Below are positions 31,642 to 40,738 of a stretch of 64,000 bases of DNA, in pieces (within the stretch, counting starts at the first letter, position 1; each line of letters opens with the position of its first letter). Source of the DNA: Xanthobacter sp. NM-25 (GTDB lineage: Bacteria; Pseudomonadota; Alphaproteobacteria; Rhizobiales; Xanthobacteraceae); the NCBI RefSeq assembly GCF_022138605.1, contig NZ_JACBFS010000001.1, positions 1,236,722 through 1,300,721 of the forward strand. Reading direction: 5' to 3'. Under the pieces are notes generated by a model. That model was not told the origin of the DNA. It did not search any database and saw only the letters and a program-made list of their open reading frames with translations. The position numbers were made by a program, and so were the translations under genes.

Positions 31642-32854
31642 CCGAGCCCGCCTTCGGTCTCGCCCCCTCCCCGACCTTCGCGGGCGGGACACGAGCCATG
31701 CGCTTGGAGTTCTGTGCGGACGCGGGCCGGACGCATCCCGCCGCGTGCCGCTCTGCCCGTCATGCCGACCGAGCGGAAGGGCAAAGCCCGCCAGAGACCG
31801 GCTGTGACAGTTGGAAGGAGATCGATCCTCGGCGGCCGGCGCATTGGCCCGGGAGCGGGGTACGGGTCGGAACCAGAGCCCCGACCCGCCCTCCGCAACG
31901 GCCACCGGACCGCCCCCCACCGCGGCGGAGCCGGTTGCGGCCTCGCGCGGGCCTCGGCCCGCAAATGCTCAGCGAAAAGCCCCCGCGCCCGTACGCTCTC
32001 CCCGTGGCGCGGACCGCGCATGGCTGGCCACCGCGCGCCGGCGGGTCGGCGCCCGCGGCGAGAACAAGACAACGATGGGAGCACCGAAAGGCCGCAGCAC
32101 GGGAACAGCACATATGGTCCGCGCGCGACCTGCAATGCGACCTGCGATGCGACCTGCAACACGACCGTGCGCCGTGCCGAACCGCGCCCCGGCGCAGACG
32201 CCGGTCATGAAGGCGCACCAGTCGACGCGGGCCCCAGAGGCGGCGCCGGACGACACGGGCAGAAGGCGGGAGCCACCTTCGCACCGCAAGCGGTGAATAC
32301 GGGGGAGACCGCCGCCGCTTGGCTTTGATGCGGCCGATTCGGGTCGCTGTCGAACACGCTCGTTCTCCTCAGGCTGCACGGGGCCCATCCACACCACATC
32401 GGGATGAACTGCACCGCGCGTTACGCACCACGCAATAAATAAGAAGAAATACGCATCAACATCGCCTACACTTAATATTCATATCTCCAATTAACTACAC
32501 CGCACCAGACGACGCGCGGCGCGGTTGCAAGTCACCAAATACCATCGCACTTCCAGCCGAGGTATCTCTCAAATTATATATATGGCGCCATTATTTATAC
32601 AGAATGCGCTCCAATACGCGAGAAACTCGCGTGCACGGAGGCACATTGCGGGGAACACAACCTAGCGCGGCAAGAACTACCCTTGCGTGCAGCCCTATCC
32701 CGCATCCACGTGAACCGCCCCTCCCGGCCCGACACCCGGCATGCGACGGGCGCAGGCCGCCGACCGAAGACAAGGTCAGTTTGACACCTGATGATTGATA
32801 TCATAGACAAATATTGACTTCTCCTCGTGCGCTGCCACTCAATTCTCGTGTGTC
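31642..32854. other. 1.2-kb stretch without supportable gene, half GC-rich, half AT-rich
   Basis: Divergent region between the second LuxR gene and the glycosyltransferase gene. The left part (to about 32340) is GC-rich, with open frames in most phases but no motif or ribosome site. The right part (about 32410-32640) is strikingly AT-rich for this chromosome (runs such as AAATTATATATATGG), which suggests a regulatory or acquired segment. TTGACA near 32778 and TGATATCA near 32795 are possible promoter elements for the plus-strand gene. Confidence 0.5.
32126..32166 (+). repeat. Short tandem repeat, 12-base unit
   Basis: CGACCTGCAATG, CGACCTGCGATG and CGACCTGCAACA follow one another, and CGACC starts a fourth copy. 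The unit is a multiple of three, but no convincing coding frame crosses it. Confidence 0.7.
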
Positions 32855-35569
32855 ATGAGATATGTATTTCTCGACCTGGCGGGGCATGACGACCTCAGCC
32901 GCAGCGCCCGCACCCTCGCGCAAGATCTCGCGATGGCGGACGCGCAGGTCACCTATATCGGTGAAAAGGCCACCACCGAGGCCACCACGCCAGCGCAGGG
33001 CATCGTGGTCGACTTGCCCGGCTTCATCATTCCCGACACCACCAGTGGGGACGCGCACACCACTCTGCGCACCCTCCGCCAGGCCCGCGTCCGCGCATGG
33101 ATGAGGGCCTTGCGCCCCAACGTCGTCGTGATGACCCTCACCGACGCGCTCGATGCGCAAATCGACGAGATCCTGCCCCTGTGGGATGCCGACGATGCCC
33201 AACGCGCCCGCGGCGTCGCCCTCGCCATCGGCGGCGACGGGCTCCCCCATCTCATCTTCGAGGGCCAGCAGCTTCCGGTCGAAGCCGCGCCTCTGGCCAC
33301 CATGCTCATGGGCCGCCGCAGCGTGCGCTCGAGAGGCGTGACCCCTCGCCTTGTGCTGGCCACCCCTCAGACCGGCACACTGATGGAAGCGCCCCACGTG
33401 GTGGCCCACGGCGCGCTGCACGCGGGCGGCGCCATTCGCACGCTGACCGTGGCGGTGAACGGTGGCCAGCCACAGCCGCTGGAGCTGGGCCGCGGCTTTC
33501 CCGGCCCGGCACGCCCGGTGCAGGGCCCCATCGACCTGGCAGGCGAGGGGTGCCGCCGCGCGCTGCGCTTCTTCGGCACAGACGCCTGGGGCGAAACCCA
33601 GCCCTTAGGCACAACGGTCACGTGGGAGACCGTCTATCGGCCAACCACACCGCGCGTGCTGCCGCTGGCGGTGACGGCGGATCTTGAGACCGGAGAAGGA
33701 CGGGCGCACCTGCGCGGTCGTCTGGCGGCGCCCGATGCCCCCGACGAAATCGGCACCCTCACGCTGGAAGCCTGGCAGGCCGGGCGCGTCTTCCCGGTCA
33801 CCTTGCTCGACGATGGGCACTTCCATGCCGAATGGCCCCTGGCGGCACCGGCCGGCGTCCACCTGTGGGCGCGCGTCGCGGCGGAGCGTCGGCGGGAGGT
33901 GCATCTGTGCAGCTTCTGCACGCCGGCGCCGGGCGCGGGGGGGCATGCCTGGAGTTCACCGTCCGGCACCCACCTGATGCTGCCAGCGGATGCGCCGCCC
34001 CCCTTCATGAATGGCCGCCCTCCGCAGTGGCAGCGCATCGAGGCCGGCACTTGGCAGGGGTTCCTTCCGACCGCCCTCGATCTGCTGATCTGCGAAACGC
34101 CCACGCGGTCCGGCCCGTGGTCGGCGTGCACCGTGGTGCCGCACCCCCTGGTGCCGCGCCAGACCTACCTGCAGGCGCGGCGGCAAAACCGCACCATTCA
34201 CCTCACCCATGCGGACGGCCGCACCCAGACCGTCCATCCGCTGCGGATCGACGTCACGGCGCACGGCTGGACACTGGTCGTCCGGCGCGGCCTCGCGGTC
34301 GAGGATGTGCCGCTGGGCGATGTGGTGCATATGGTCGAGGGCGAACGGCACTGGAGCGCGGCCGCCGATGAGGCGGTCACCGGTGAATGGCGGGCGCGGG
34401 CGCGCCGCCTGCGGCATGCGCCGGCCCCGGCGCGCGCGGAGCATCCCACCCCCACCCTGCTGCCGCTGCCCGAGACCGCCCGCCGGCCGGCACCGGCCCT
34501 CGTCGATCAAGTGGTCCTGATCCGCCCCGGCGCCTTCCCCACCGACGATCTCTACGTTCTGCAACCGCTGGGGCCCCTGCTCGCCACCGCCGGCATCCCC
34601 CTCGTCATCCCCACCGGCGAAGAACCGCCCTCCGCCTTGCCGCCGCTGACCAACCGCACCGTGGTGGTGGTCTCGCGGGAGGCGGGCCCCGCCCACCTGG
34701 CGCGGCTCATGACCAGCGATGCCTTTGTCATCTATCTCATCGACGACGATATCGCGGCGGCGGCGGACTCCCTCGGCCTGTCAGAAGAATTCCGACGACG
34801 AATGCAGGAACTCCTCGCTTCGGACGTGCGGCCGCTGCTGCAGCGCTGCGACCGGCTTCTGGTCACCTCTCCGGGCCTCACCGCGCGCTATGCCAGCGCG
34901 AAGACGAGTTTCATCCCACCGCCCTACATGCGCACGCCGGCGAGCATGGCGCATCTGTCTGCGCCGGAGGCCATCCGCCTGTCCTATCAGGGCACGGATT
35001 GCCACCGGGAGGACATCGAATTCCTCGCCCCGGTGCTCGCCCGCCTGCTGGCGCGCCACGACACGCTCCATGTGAGCGTCTTCGGCCGACAGCTGCCGGA
35101 ACCCCTCGTCGGCCACCCCCGGGTGGAGCAGATCCGGCCCATGGGCTGGGATGATTATGCGGCGTTCGTCGCCGCCAACCCGGTGCATATCAGCATCGCC
35201 CCCATGCTCGACACCCCCTTCAATCGCGGCAAGTCCGTCGTGAAGGTGCTGGATGCCGCCTCCCTCGGCGCGGCGGGCGTGTATTCGGACGTTGCGCCGT
35301 TCAATGGTGTCGTCCATCACGACATGGATGGTCTGCTCGTCGCCAACGATCCCGACACCTGGGAGGCCACCTTGGATGCCCTCATCGCCGATCCGACGCG
35401 GATCGCCACCCTCGCCGAGGCGGGTCAGGCGCTGGCCCGCAGCCTGGGCGCCATGGATCATGCCCGCAATGTGTGGCGCGACCTGCTTGGCACCGCGCTG
35501 AGCGGCCGCGCCCCCCGCGCGGACGAAGTCGCCGCTCGTCAGCCATCCCCAATGGAGCCGTCCGCATGA
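32855..35569 (+). CDS. Large glycosyltransferase-like protein
   Basis: 904 residues, no signal peptide. The first 560 residues are unrecognised and look like two beta-rich accessory domains (for example LTLEAWQAGRVFPVTLLDDG). The C-terminal part (about 570-880) resembles a GT-B glycosyltransferase: VIYLIDDDIAAA, LVTSPGLTARYASAKTSFIP, RLSYQGTDCHREDIEFLAPV, then ISIAPMLDTPFNRGKSVVKV, where the nucleotide-sugar site is expected. No good ribosome site precedes the ATG (GTGTCATGAG), so the start is uncertain. The sulfotransferase-like gene follows about 100 bases later, so the pair may decorate a surface glycan. Confidence 0.7.
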   Translation: MRYVFLDLAGHDDLSRSARTLAQDLAMADAQVTYIGEKATTEATTPAQGIVVDLPGFIIPDTTSGDAHTTLRTLRQARVRAWMRALRPNVVVMTLTDALDAQIDEILPLWDADDAQRARGVALAIGGDGLPHLIFEGQQLPVEAAPLATMLMGRRSVRSRGVTPRLVLATPQTGTLMEAPHVVAHGALHAGGAIRTLTVAVNGGQPQPLELGRGFPGPARPVQGPIDLAGEGCRRALRFFGTDAWGETQPLGTTVTWETVYRPTTPRVLPLAVTADLETGEGRAHLRGRLAAPDAPDEIGTLTLEAWQAGRVFPVTLLDDGHFHAEWPLAAPAGVHLWARVAAERRREVHLCSFCTPAPGAGGHAWSSPSGTHLMLPADAPPPFMNGRPPQWQRIEAGTWQGFLPTALDLLICETPTRSGPWSACTVVPHPLVPRQTYLQARRQNRTIHLTHADGRTQTVHPLRIDVTAHGWTLVVRRGLAVEDVPLGDVVHMVEGERHWSAAADEAVTGEWRARARRLRHAPAPARAEHPTPTLLPLPETARRPAPALVDQVVLIRPGAFPTDDLYVLQPLGPLLATAGIPLVIPTGEEPPSALPPLTNRTVVVVSREAGPAHLARLMTSDAFVIYLIDDDIAAAADSLGLSEEFRRRMQELLASDVRPLLQRCDRLLVTSPGLTARYASAKTSFIPPPYMRTPASMAHLSAPEAIRLSYQGTDCHREDIEFLAPVLARLLARHDTLHVSVFGRQLPEPLVGHPRVEQIRPMGWDDYAAFVAANPVHISIAPMLDTPFNRGKSVVKVLDAASLGAAGVYSDVAPFNGVVHHDMDGLLVANDPDTWEATLDALIADPTRIATLAEAGQALARSLGAMDHARNVWRDLLGTALSGRAPRADEVAARQPSPMEPSA

Positions 35570-35672
35570 TCCCGCGTCCGTCACGGAGCGCCGCAGCGTG
35601 GGCCGCCATCCCTGGAACGGGGAGCCCCGTTCTCCGCCGGCGCCACGCCGCCGGCCAAGAAGCCCAACGCCC

Positions 35673-37175
35673 ATGAACCCGCCTCTGCCGCCCGCCGCCC
35701 CTCGCCTCGCCCCCCTCGCCCCCTTCGTGGTCTGCGCCTTTCCCGGCTCCGGCGTGGATCATCTGCTTGCCGCGCTGGTGGGCGCGCCGGGGCTCGACGT
35801 GCGCCCCCCACGGCCGCTTCTCGCCTCAAGTCCCGACCCTTCGCCCACCGGCGCCGCGCGCGTCGTCACCCATGGCTGGATGCCCGCCCCCGTGGCGCCG
35901 GGGCTGGCCTTGATCCGCAATCCCTTCCACGTGGTGGCGGACCTCAGCGCCTCGCTTCCAGCTGATCCGGACAAGGCGTCAGCCGCGCGCATGGCGCTGA
36001 TCACCGCGATTTCCCGCACGCTGTTCGAGGCGCCGGCCGCCGATTGGGCCCCCGATGCCATGGGCTTCGCGGCGGTGGTCACGAGCCTGTGGGCGCGCCA
36101 TGTCCGCCAGCTACTCGACAGTGGATGGCCGGTGCTCCAGCTGGAGCAATTCTGCTTCGCCCCGGAGGCCTGGACCGCTCGCATCGTTGCCAGCGCCAGC
36201 ACCGGAGCAACACTGTCGACGGCCGACGCCACGGCCCTCACGCTGCCACCACAAAGCCTGCAGACACCCGACGATCCGCTCCGCCCCTCGACCGCCGAGC
36301 GCGACCTCATCGCGCTGATCGCCGGACCGACCCTTGAGGCCTGCGGCTATCGCCTCTCCCAGGACAGCCTCGACGTACAGCCGCCGCAGGTGGCCGCCGC
36401 ACTGCCGGAAGGCGCGACCCGCGTCCTCGACGCCCAGTTGCAGACGCAACGCGCCGTGCTCGAAGGCATGGAAACGCGGACGCTGGAGGCCATCGCCAAG
36501 GTCCAGGCCCGGGAGCGGACCGTGGAGATCCTGAGCCGCATGGCCAATGACCTGTGCCGGCAGCAGGAGGCGATGGTGAAGCAGAACCACCGCGAACTGA
36601 CCAGAGCGCAGGCCGACCTTGCGCGAGCGGAAACCCACCTCGCCCAGCAGCAGGCTCATGCCGACACGCTTTATCGCAATCTCGTGGCCGTCGCCGACAG
36701 CCATCTCACTTTGGCCGATCTCACCCGCGATCCCGCCCCACCGGCATTTGTCCGGTGCGACGATCATGTGATCGTGGTGGACCACGCCAAGAGCGCCAAA
36801 GCGACGATCAGCCTGCAGGTTCCATGGAAATGGGCCAGCAGCTGGCTCGTCCTTCTTGAGATCGAGGTGGAAGCCGGCGCGAAGGCCGCGCCACCACCCC
36901 TCACGCTCTCCTACCGGAGCGGCGGCAAAGACCTCAGCCAGGACGCCGCGCTGAGCGCCGGCCGCAATCATCTGCAATGCCTGGTGACGGCGCCGAACCT
37001 GTCGACGCCACTTCGCCTGATGGTGCCTCCGCGCCCGCAGACCTACCGCATCCAGAACATGGCGTTGGTGCCGTTGGCACCGACACCGAAGGACGATCAC
37101 ACCGCCAGCGGCCGCAGCGGGCTTGCCAGATATCTGCGCCCGCTCTCCCTCGCGGGCCGGCTCTCCCGCCGCTGA
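35673..37175 (+). CDS. Sulfotransferase-like protein with central coiled coil
   Basis: About 500 residues from ATG 35673; a GTG at 35598 in frame adds an Arg/Pro-rich stretch and is less likely. FVVCAFPGSGVDHLLAALVG looks like the 5'-phosphosulfate loop of PAPS-dependent sulfotransferases (usual Y-P-x-S-G-x3-L), and LIRNPFHVVADLSAS resembles the 3'-phosphate-binding R-x-P-x-D-x3-S stretch. The later Asp is replaced, so activity is uncertain. Residues about 250-340 are heptad-rich (QTQRAVLEGMETRTLEAIAK and onward), a likely coiled coil, followed by a beta-rich C-terminal domain that I do not recognise. Paired with the upstream glycosyltransferase-like gene. Confidence 0.55.
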   Translation: MNPPLPPAAPRLAPLAPFVVCAFPGSGVDHLLAALVGAPGLDVRPPRPLLASSPDPSPTGAARVVTHGWMPAPVAPGLALIRNPFHVVADLSASLPADPDKASAARMALITAISRTLFEAPAADWAPDAMGFAAVVTSLWARHVRQLLDSGWPVLQLEQFCFAPEAWTARIVASASTGATLSTADATALTLPPQSLQTPDDPLRPSTAERDLIALIAGPTLEACGYRLSQDSLDVQPPQVAAALPEGATRVLDAQLQTQRAVLEGMETRTLEAIAKVQARERTVEILSRMANDLCRQQEAMVKQNHRELTRAQADLARAETHLAQQQAHADTLYRNLVAVADSHLTLADLTRDPAPPAFVRCDDHVIVVDHAKSAKATISLQVPWKWASSWLVLLEIEVEAGAKAAPPPLTLSYRSGGKDLSQDAALSAGRNHLQCLVTAPNLSTPLRLMVPPRPQTYRIQNMALVPLAPTPKDDHTASGRSGLARYLRPLSLAGRLSRR

Positions 37176-37185
37176 ACCGACGCAA

Positions 37186-37215
37186 CACCCGCCGGGACCA
37201 TCGCCCCGGCGGGTG
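37186..37215. terminator. Bidirectional terminator hairpin
   Basis: CACCCGCCGGG and CCCGGCGGGTG form a perfect 11-bp stem with an 8-base loop. It sits between the convergent sulfotransferase-like and cupin genes, 10 and 9 bases from their stops, so it can serve both. Confidence 0.7.
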
Positions 37216-37223
37216 CGGGCACC

Positions 37224-38357
37224 TCAGCCCTTCACGACGGGACTGTAGCCCTGACGCAGCGCCGACAGGAGCGGCGCCCCCACGTCGAGATGCCCCTTCA
37301 CCAGATCAGCCGGCGTCAGAGCCAGCCACTGGTTGAGAGAGATGTCCTTATACTCTCCCTTGCTGAACACGTTCAGCACACGGATGGGCTCGTCGCTGGT
37401 GTTCTCGATATAATGAGCCAGGGTCTTCGGCACATAGCCCACATCTCCGGAGGAGAAGTCGAACGTTCGGGCGTTATTGACGGCGTCAAATACCGTCATC
37501 CGGGCCTTTCCGCCGAGGTAATACTGAATCTCGTCCGCGTCGGGATGCCAGTGGATCTCGCGCATGGCACCCGGTTCCAGATCGATCACCAGGGCCGCCA
37601 TGTTGGTGACGGGGAACTTGCGCGAATCGATGATCTTGGTGCCGCCACCGGCGAAGGCATTGGTGGGCACCTCGGCTCCGCGAAACACGTATTTTCCGGT
37701 CATCGACACCGCACCGAGCTGCTGGCGCACCTCTTCGAGCGGCCCCGGCACCGGCATGCGGAAGATGTACTTCTCCGCCGCGGGAATACCGTCGAACGCG
37801 CTCTGCGGCACACCGAAATTCTTCGCCAGCACGTCGCGCGGGGTGTGCGCGAACAGCTCGGTCACAAGCAGTGTCTGGTTCTCCGAGAAATTGCCGTCGT
37901 TGAACACGAGGACGAACTCGGTCCCCTCCTCCAGGCCCTGGATGGCATGGGGGAAGCCCGCCGGGGCGAGCCACAGATCGCCGGGGCCGAGGTCTTCCAC
38001 CAGCACCTGGCGCTGATCGTCCACCAGGTAGAAGCGCACGCGCCCCTGCACCACATAGGCCCACTCCGCCTCCTTGTGCCAATGCAGCTCGCGCACCACG
38101 CCCGGCCCCAGGCGCATATTGACCATGGCGAGCTCCTTCAGCGCGCCAAGCTCGCGAATGGTCACCTCACGGGCCCAGCCGCCGTCTTCCAGGCGATTGT
38201 GCGCCATGGCGAACGGAAACTTGAGGTTGGGAATGCCTCCGTTGTCGGTGGCGGGCGGAATGAGAATGTCCGGGTTCAGCGCTTCCACAGCCGGATTGCG
38301 GGGGCCGACGATGGTCGCGCCCTTGGTGCCCACGATCGGCTCAACCGGATCGGTCAT
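37224..38357 (-). CDS. oxdC: Bicupin oxalate decarboxylase
   Basis: Manganese bicupin converting oxalate to formate and CO2; 377 residues from ATG 38357 with AGGAG upstream. Cupin 1 has HWHKEAEW and GDLWLAPAGFPHAIQG; cupin 2 has HWHPDADE and GDVGYVPKTLAHYIEN, each giving the three-His, one-Glu metal site. The lid segment after cupin 1 reads FSENQT, with the Ser-Glu-Asn of the OxdC lid whose Glu is the proton donor, which favours decarboxylase over oxidase. No signal peptide, so it is cytoplasmic. The DUF1275 gene lies upstream on the same strand; a hairpin separates them. Confidence 0.88.
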   Translation of the reverse strand: MTDPVEPIVGTKGATIVGPRNPAVEALNPDILIPPATDNGGIPNLKFPFAMAHNRLEDGGWAREVTIRELGALKELAMVNMRLGPGVVRELHWHKEAEWAYVVQGRVRFYLVDDQRQVLVEDLGPGDLWLAPAGFPHAIQGLEEGTEFVLVFNDGNFSENQTLLVTELFAHTPRDVLAKNFGVPQSAFDGIPAAEKYIFRMPVPGPLEEVRQQLGAVSMTGKYVFRGAEVPTNAFAGGGTKIIDSRKFPVTNMAALVIDLEPGAMREIHWHPDADEIQYYLGGKARMTVFDAVNNARTFDFSSGDVGYVPKTLAHYIENTSDEPIRVLNVFSKGEYKDISLNQWLALTPADLVKGHLDVGAPLLSALRQGYSPVVKG

Positions 38358-38387
38358 CGAAAACTCCTGTCTGGTAAGATGGAAGAA

Positions 38388-38412
38388 GGCCTGTCCCAAG
38401 TGCGGACAGGCC
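38388..38412 (-). terminator. Hairpin between DUF1275 gene and oxdC
   Basis: GGCCTGTCC and GGACAGGCC form a perfect 9-bp stem with a 7-base loop. On the minus strand it is followed by a pyrimidine-rich tract (TTCTTCCATCTT) and lies 30 bases before the oxdC start. It could end the DUF1275 transcript, act as an attenuator for oxdC, or be an operator. Confidence 0.5.
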
Positions 38413-38468
38413 CGACGATGTCACCCGCGGGCCTGTGCCGTCATCATGTCATGCCAGTGGCGCGCGCC

Positions 38469-39209
38469 TCAACCGATCAGCCCGCCGGATGTGGGATCGG
38501 CGGAAGCCTTGCGACGCATCGCCAGCACGGCGAGCACCAGGGCGATTAAGGCGGACAGATAGAGCGAGCTGTGGTCGCTCACCCGCAGATCAACAAAGAA
38601 GCCCAGCGCGCCGCCACCGGCAAAGCCGATGAGCACCGAGAAGAACACCCCCGCCCACATCATGTTCGGCTCGCCATTGATGCCGGTTTTTCTGAACAGG
38701 CCCTGCACCAGGAAATTGAACGCCATCTGCACCACGAAGGTCACGGCGACATTGCCGTAAAGCATGCCGTGGTTCTTGTGGAAGGCATTGCCCTGCGCGC
38801 CCGCCACGAAGCTGACGCCGTAGGCCACCAGGTGCGGATCGACCAGCCCCATCTGCGAGGCGATAGCGAACGCCACCAGAGCCAGCACCTCGAACCACAG
38901 CACCACCGGCGTGAACACCTGCCCGTGCCGCAGCCGATCCGTCATCAACACGCCGCACGCCGCTGAGCCAAGGCCGAACGCCAGCACCGAGCCGAAAGCG
39001 AAGACGAAGGCCGACCAGTCACCCTGGACGAGGCGATACCCCGATTGGACGACATTGCCTGATTGCACCGTGGCGAAGGTCTCCGCGTGGGCGAGGGTCC
39101 AGGCGTTCATCAAACCGGCCATCACCGCCAGAAGGAAACCGACGCTGCGGTGCTCCATCAGTGGAAACCGGATCGTTTCGGGATGCTCCTGAAAAATTGC
39201 GATCGCCAC
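38469..39209 (-). CDS. DUF1275 (YoaK-like) membrane protein
   Basis: 246-residue integral membrane protein with about six hydrophobic segments. GTG at 39209 is chosen because AGGAGGGG stands seven bases before it; an ATG at 39158 (MEHRSVGFLL) lacks a ribosome site but begins closer to the first membrane segment. MNAWTLAHAETFATVQSGNV is the N-terminal family signature. Function of DUF1275 is not established. Upstream of oxdC on the same strand, and divergent from a LuxR regulator, so oxalate transport is a possible but unproven role. Confidence 0.8.
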   Translation of the reverse strand: MAIAIFQEHPETIRFPLMEHRSVGFLLAVMAGLMNAWTLAHAETFATVQSGNVVQSGYRLVQGDWSAFVFAFGSVLAFGLGSAACGVLMTDRLRHGQVFTPVVLWFEVLALVAFAIASQMGLVDPHLVAYGVSFVAGAQGNAFHKNHGMLYGNVAVTFVVQMAFNFLVQGLFRKTGINGEPNMMWAGVFFSVLIGFAGGGALGFFVDLRVSDHSSLYLSALIALVLAVLAMRRKASADPTSGGLIG

Positions 39210-39613
39210 CCGTGCCCCTCCTCGACGTGAACGCCCAACCCCACGCAAGCGCCCGGCGCGCACCGGCAACCCACAGTCGTCGTGCCATCGGCAGCCGCGC
39301 GCTGCTTTCGGCCGAAGAGTCCACACGCCGGCAGAAAGAGGCATGACATGGGGACGACTCAGAAGAGTGCGGAGAAGACCTGCCTGCCGTGACAAACAGC
39401 GTTAAAGCTACCGAAAAGCCCTTGACGAACAATATCCCAAATCGGATACAGTAGAAGCGCAGGCGAGTGGAACTATGAGATGACACCCCACATTCATCTA
39501 TACATATTATAAATCTGATATGAGATAATTTCCCGTCGCAGAGTCGCCCGCGTATAGCGCAGCGAAGACATCTAAAACCATCAATATAAAAAATATATCG
39601 GCGCCATAAGAGC
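39210..39613. promoter_or_regulatory. AT-rich divergent control region
   Basis: 404 bases between the DUF1275 gene (minus) and the third LuxR gene (plus), without a gene. From about 39410 it is markedly AT-rich, for example CATACATATTATAAATCTGAT-like sequence and a run ending in AAAAAATATATCGGCGCCATAA close to the start codon. The same ATATAT-(C)-GGCGCCAT word is present at 32576-32591. Confidence 0.5.
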
Positions 39614-40723
39614 ATGAATTCATTCAGCGAGGCCATATATTTTACATACGATGCCGCTATAAATCCGGATCTTTGGCCGGAAGCGCTATCGAAGATAGGC
39701 GCACTTTTTGATGCGGAAGGCGCCGTCGTCATATTTTATAAGAATTGCGCGCCTGCGGATTTCATTTTTTCCGACAACCTCACCCATGCGGTTCGCGTCT
39801 ACATGGATGAGGAATGGTGGCGTCAGGACATTCATGCACAGCGCGCGATCGAAAGCCACCTGACCAGCGGCGACGTCTTCAGCGATTTCACCATCGCCAC
39901 CAAACAGGAAATCGAGACGCTGCCCATCTATGTGGATTTCTTTCGACGGGTCGGCTTCGGCTGGCTGATGTCCACCGTGATGCTGCCGGATCTCGACATG
40001 CTCGTCGCGCTGTCGCTGCCGCGCGCAAAAGCGAAAGGCCCCTTCAAGGCGGAGGAGATGGCCACCCTGCAGGCCATCGGGCGCCATGCGGAACAGGCAC
40101 TGCGGATCTCCCTGCGCATCGCCAATCTCGAAGCGCGGGAGACCGTCCTCATCGCCGCCCTCGACGCCATGGAGGTCGGCATCTACGGCCTCGCAGCAGA
40201 CCAAACCCTGGTGCTGGCCAACCTCGCCGCGCGGGAGCAGATCCCCAATCACTTCACCACCGACGAGAGACGCCTCGTCCCTGTCGGCAAGGAGGACCGC
40301 GGCCGCTTCCAGGCCTTGACCACGGCCGCCCACATCAGCATGGCCGACACCACCCCGCCGCAGTCCTGCGCCCTCACCGGGCTGAACGGGCAGCGCATCA
40401 TCGTCACCGCCCTGCCGGTCACCGATTTGGGGCGCGAGCGCATCGGCCTTGATGCGGGCACCAGCACCTTGCTGATCGCCCAGCCGGTGGAGCGCCAGCA
40501 CATGGTGGACCCCACCGCCCTGCGCGACGTCTTCGGCCTCTCCCTCGGCGAGGCACGGCTGGCGGCGCTGATCGGAGGCGGCTTGCCGGTGCGCGAGGCG
40601 GCGGGCAAGCTCGGGATCACCGAAGGAACGGCGCGGATCGTGCTCAAGCGGGTGTTCCGCAAGCTCGGCGTGAACCGGCAGGCGGAGCTGGTGCTGCAGA
40701 TTTCCAGCCTCTGCGGCCGCTGA
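39614..40723 (+). CDS. LuxR-HTH transcriptional regulator, paralog 3
   Basis: 369 residues with the N-terminal signature YDAAINPDLWPEALSKIGAL and C-terminal HTH GLSLGEARLAALIGGGLPV, then LGITEGTARIVLKRVFRKLG. More diverged from paralogs 1 and 2 than those are from each other. Its 5' end is AT-rich compared with the rest of the gene. Weak ribosome site (AAGAG). Divergently placed from the DUF1275-oxdC pair, whose expression it may control; convergent with the ClC gene. Confidence 0.85.
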   Translation: MNSFSEAIYFTYDAAINPDLWPEALSKIGALFDAEGAVVIFYKNCAPADFIFSDNLTHAVRVYMDEEWWRQDIHAQRAIESHLTSGDVFSDFTIATKQEIETLPIYVDFFRRVGFGWLMSTVMLPDLDMLVALSLPRAKAKGPFKAEEMATLQAIGRHAEQALRISLRIANLEARETVLIAALDAMEVGIYGLAADQTLVLANLAAREQIPNHFTTDERRLVPVGKEDRGRFQALTTAAHISMADTTPPQSCALTGLNGQRIIVTALPVTDLGRERIGLDAGTSTLLIAQPVERQHMVDPTALRDVFGLSLGEARLAALIGGGLPVREAAGKLGITEGTARIVLKRVFRKLGVNRQAELVLQISSLCGR

Positions 40724-40738
40724 TCCGCGATCGGCCGA

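Noticed and set aside
31516..32328. 270-codon frame in the region between the second LuxR gene and the glycosyltransferase gene
   Set aside because: It overlaps the LuxR gene start antisense, has no ribosome site and is Arg/Gly/Pro-biased, like competing frames on both strands.
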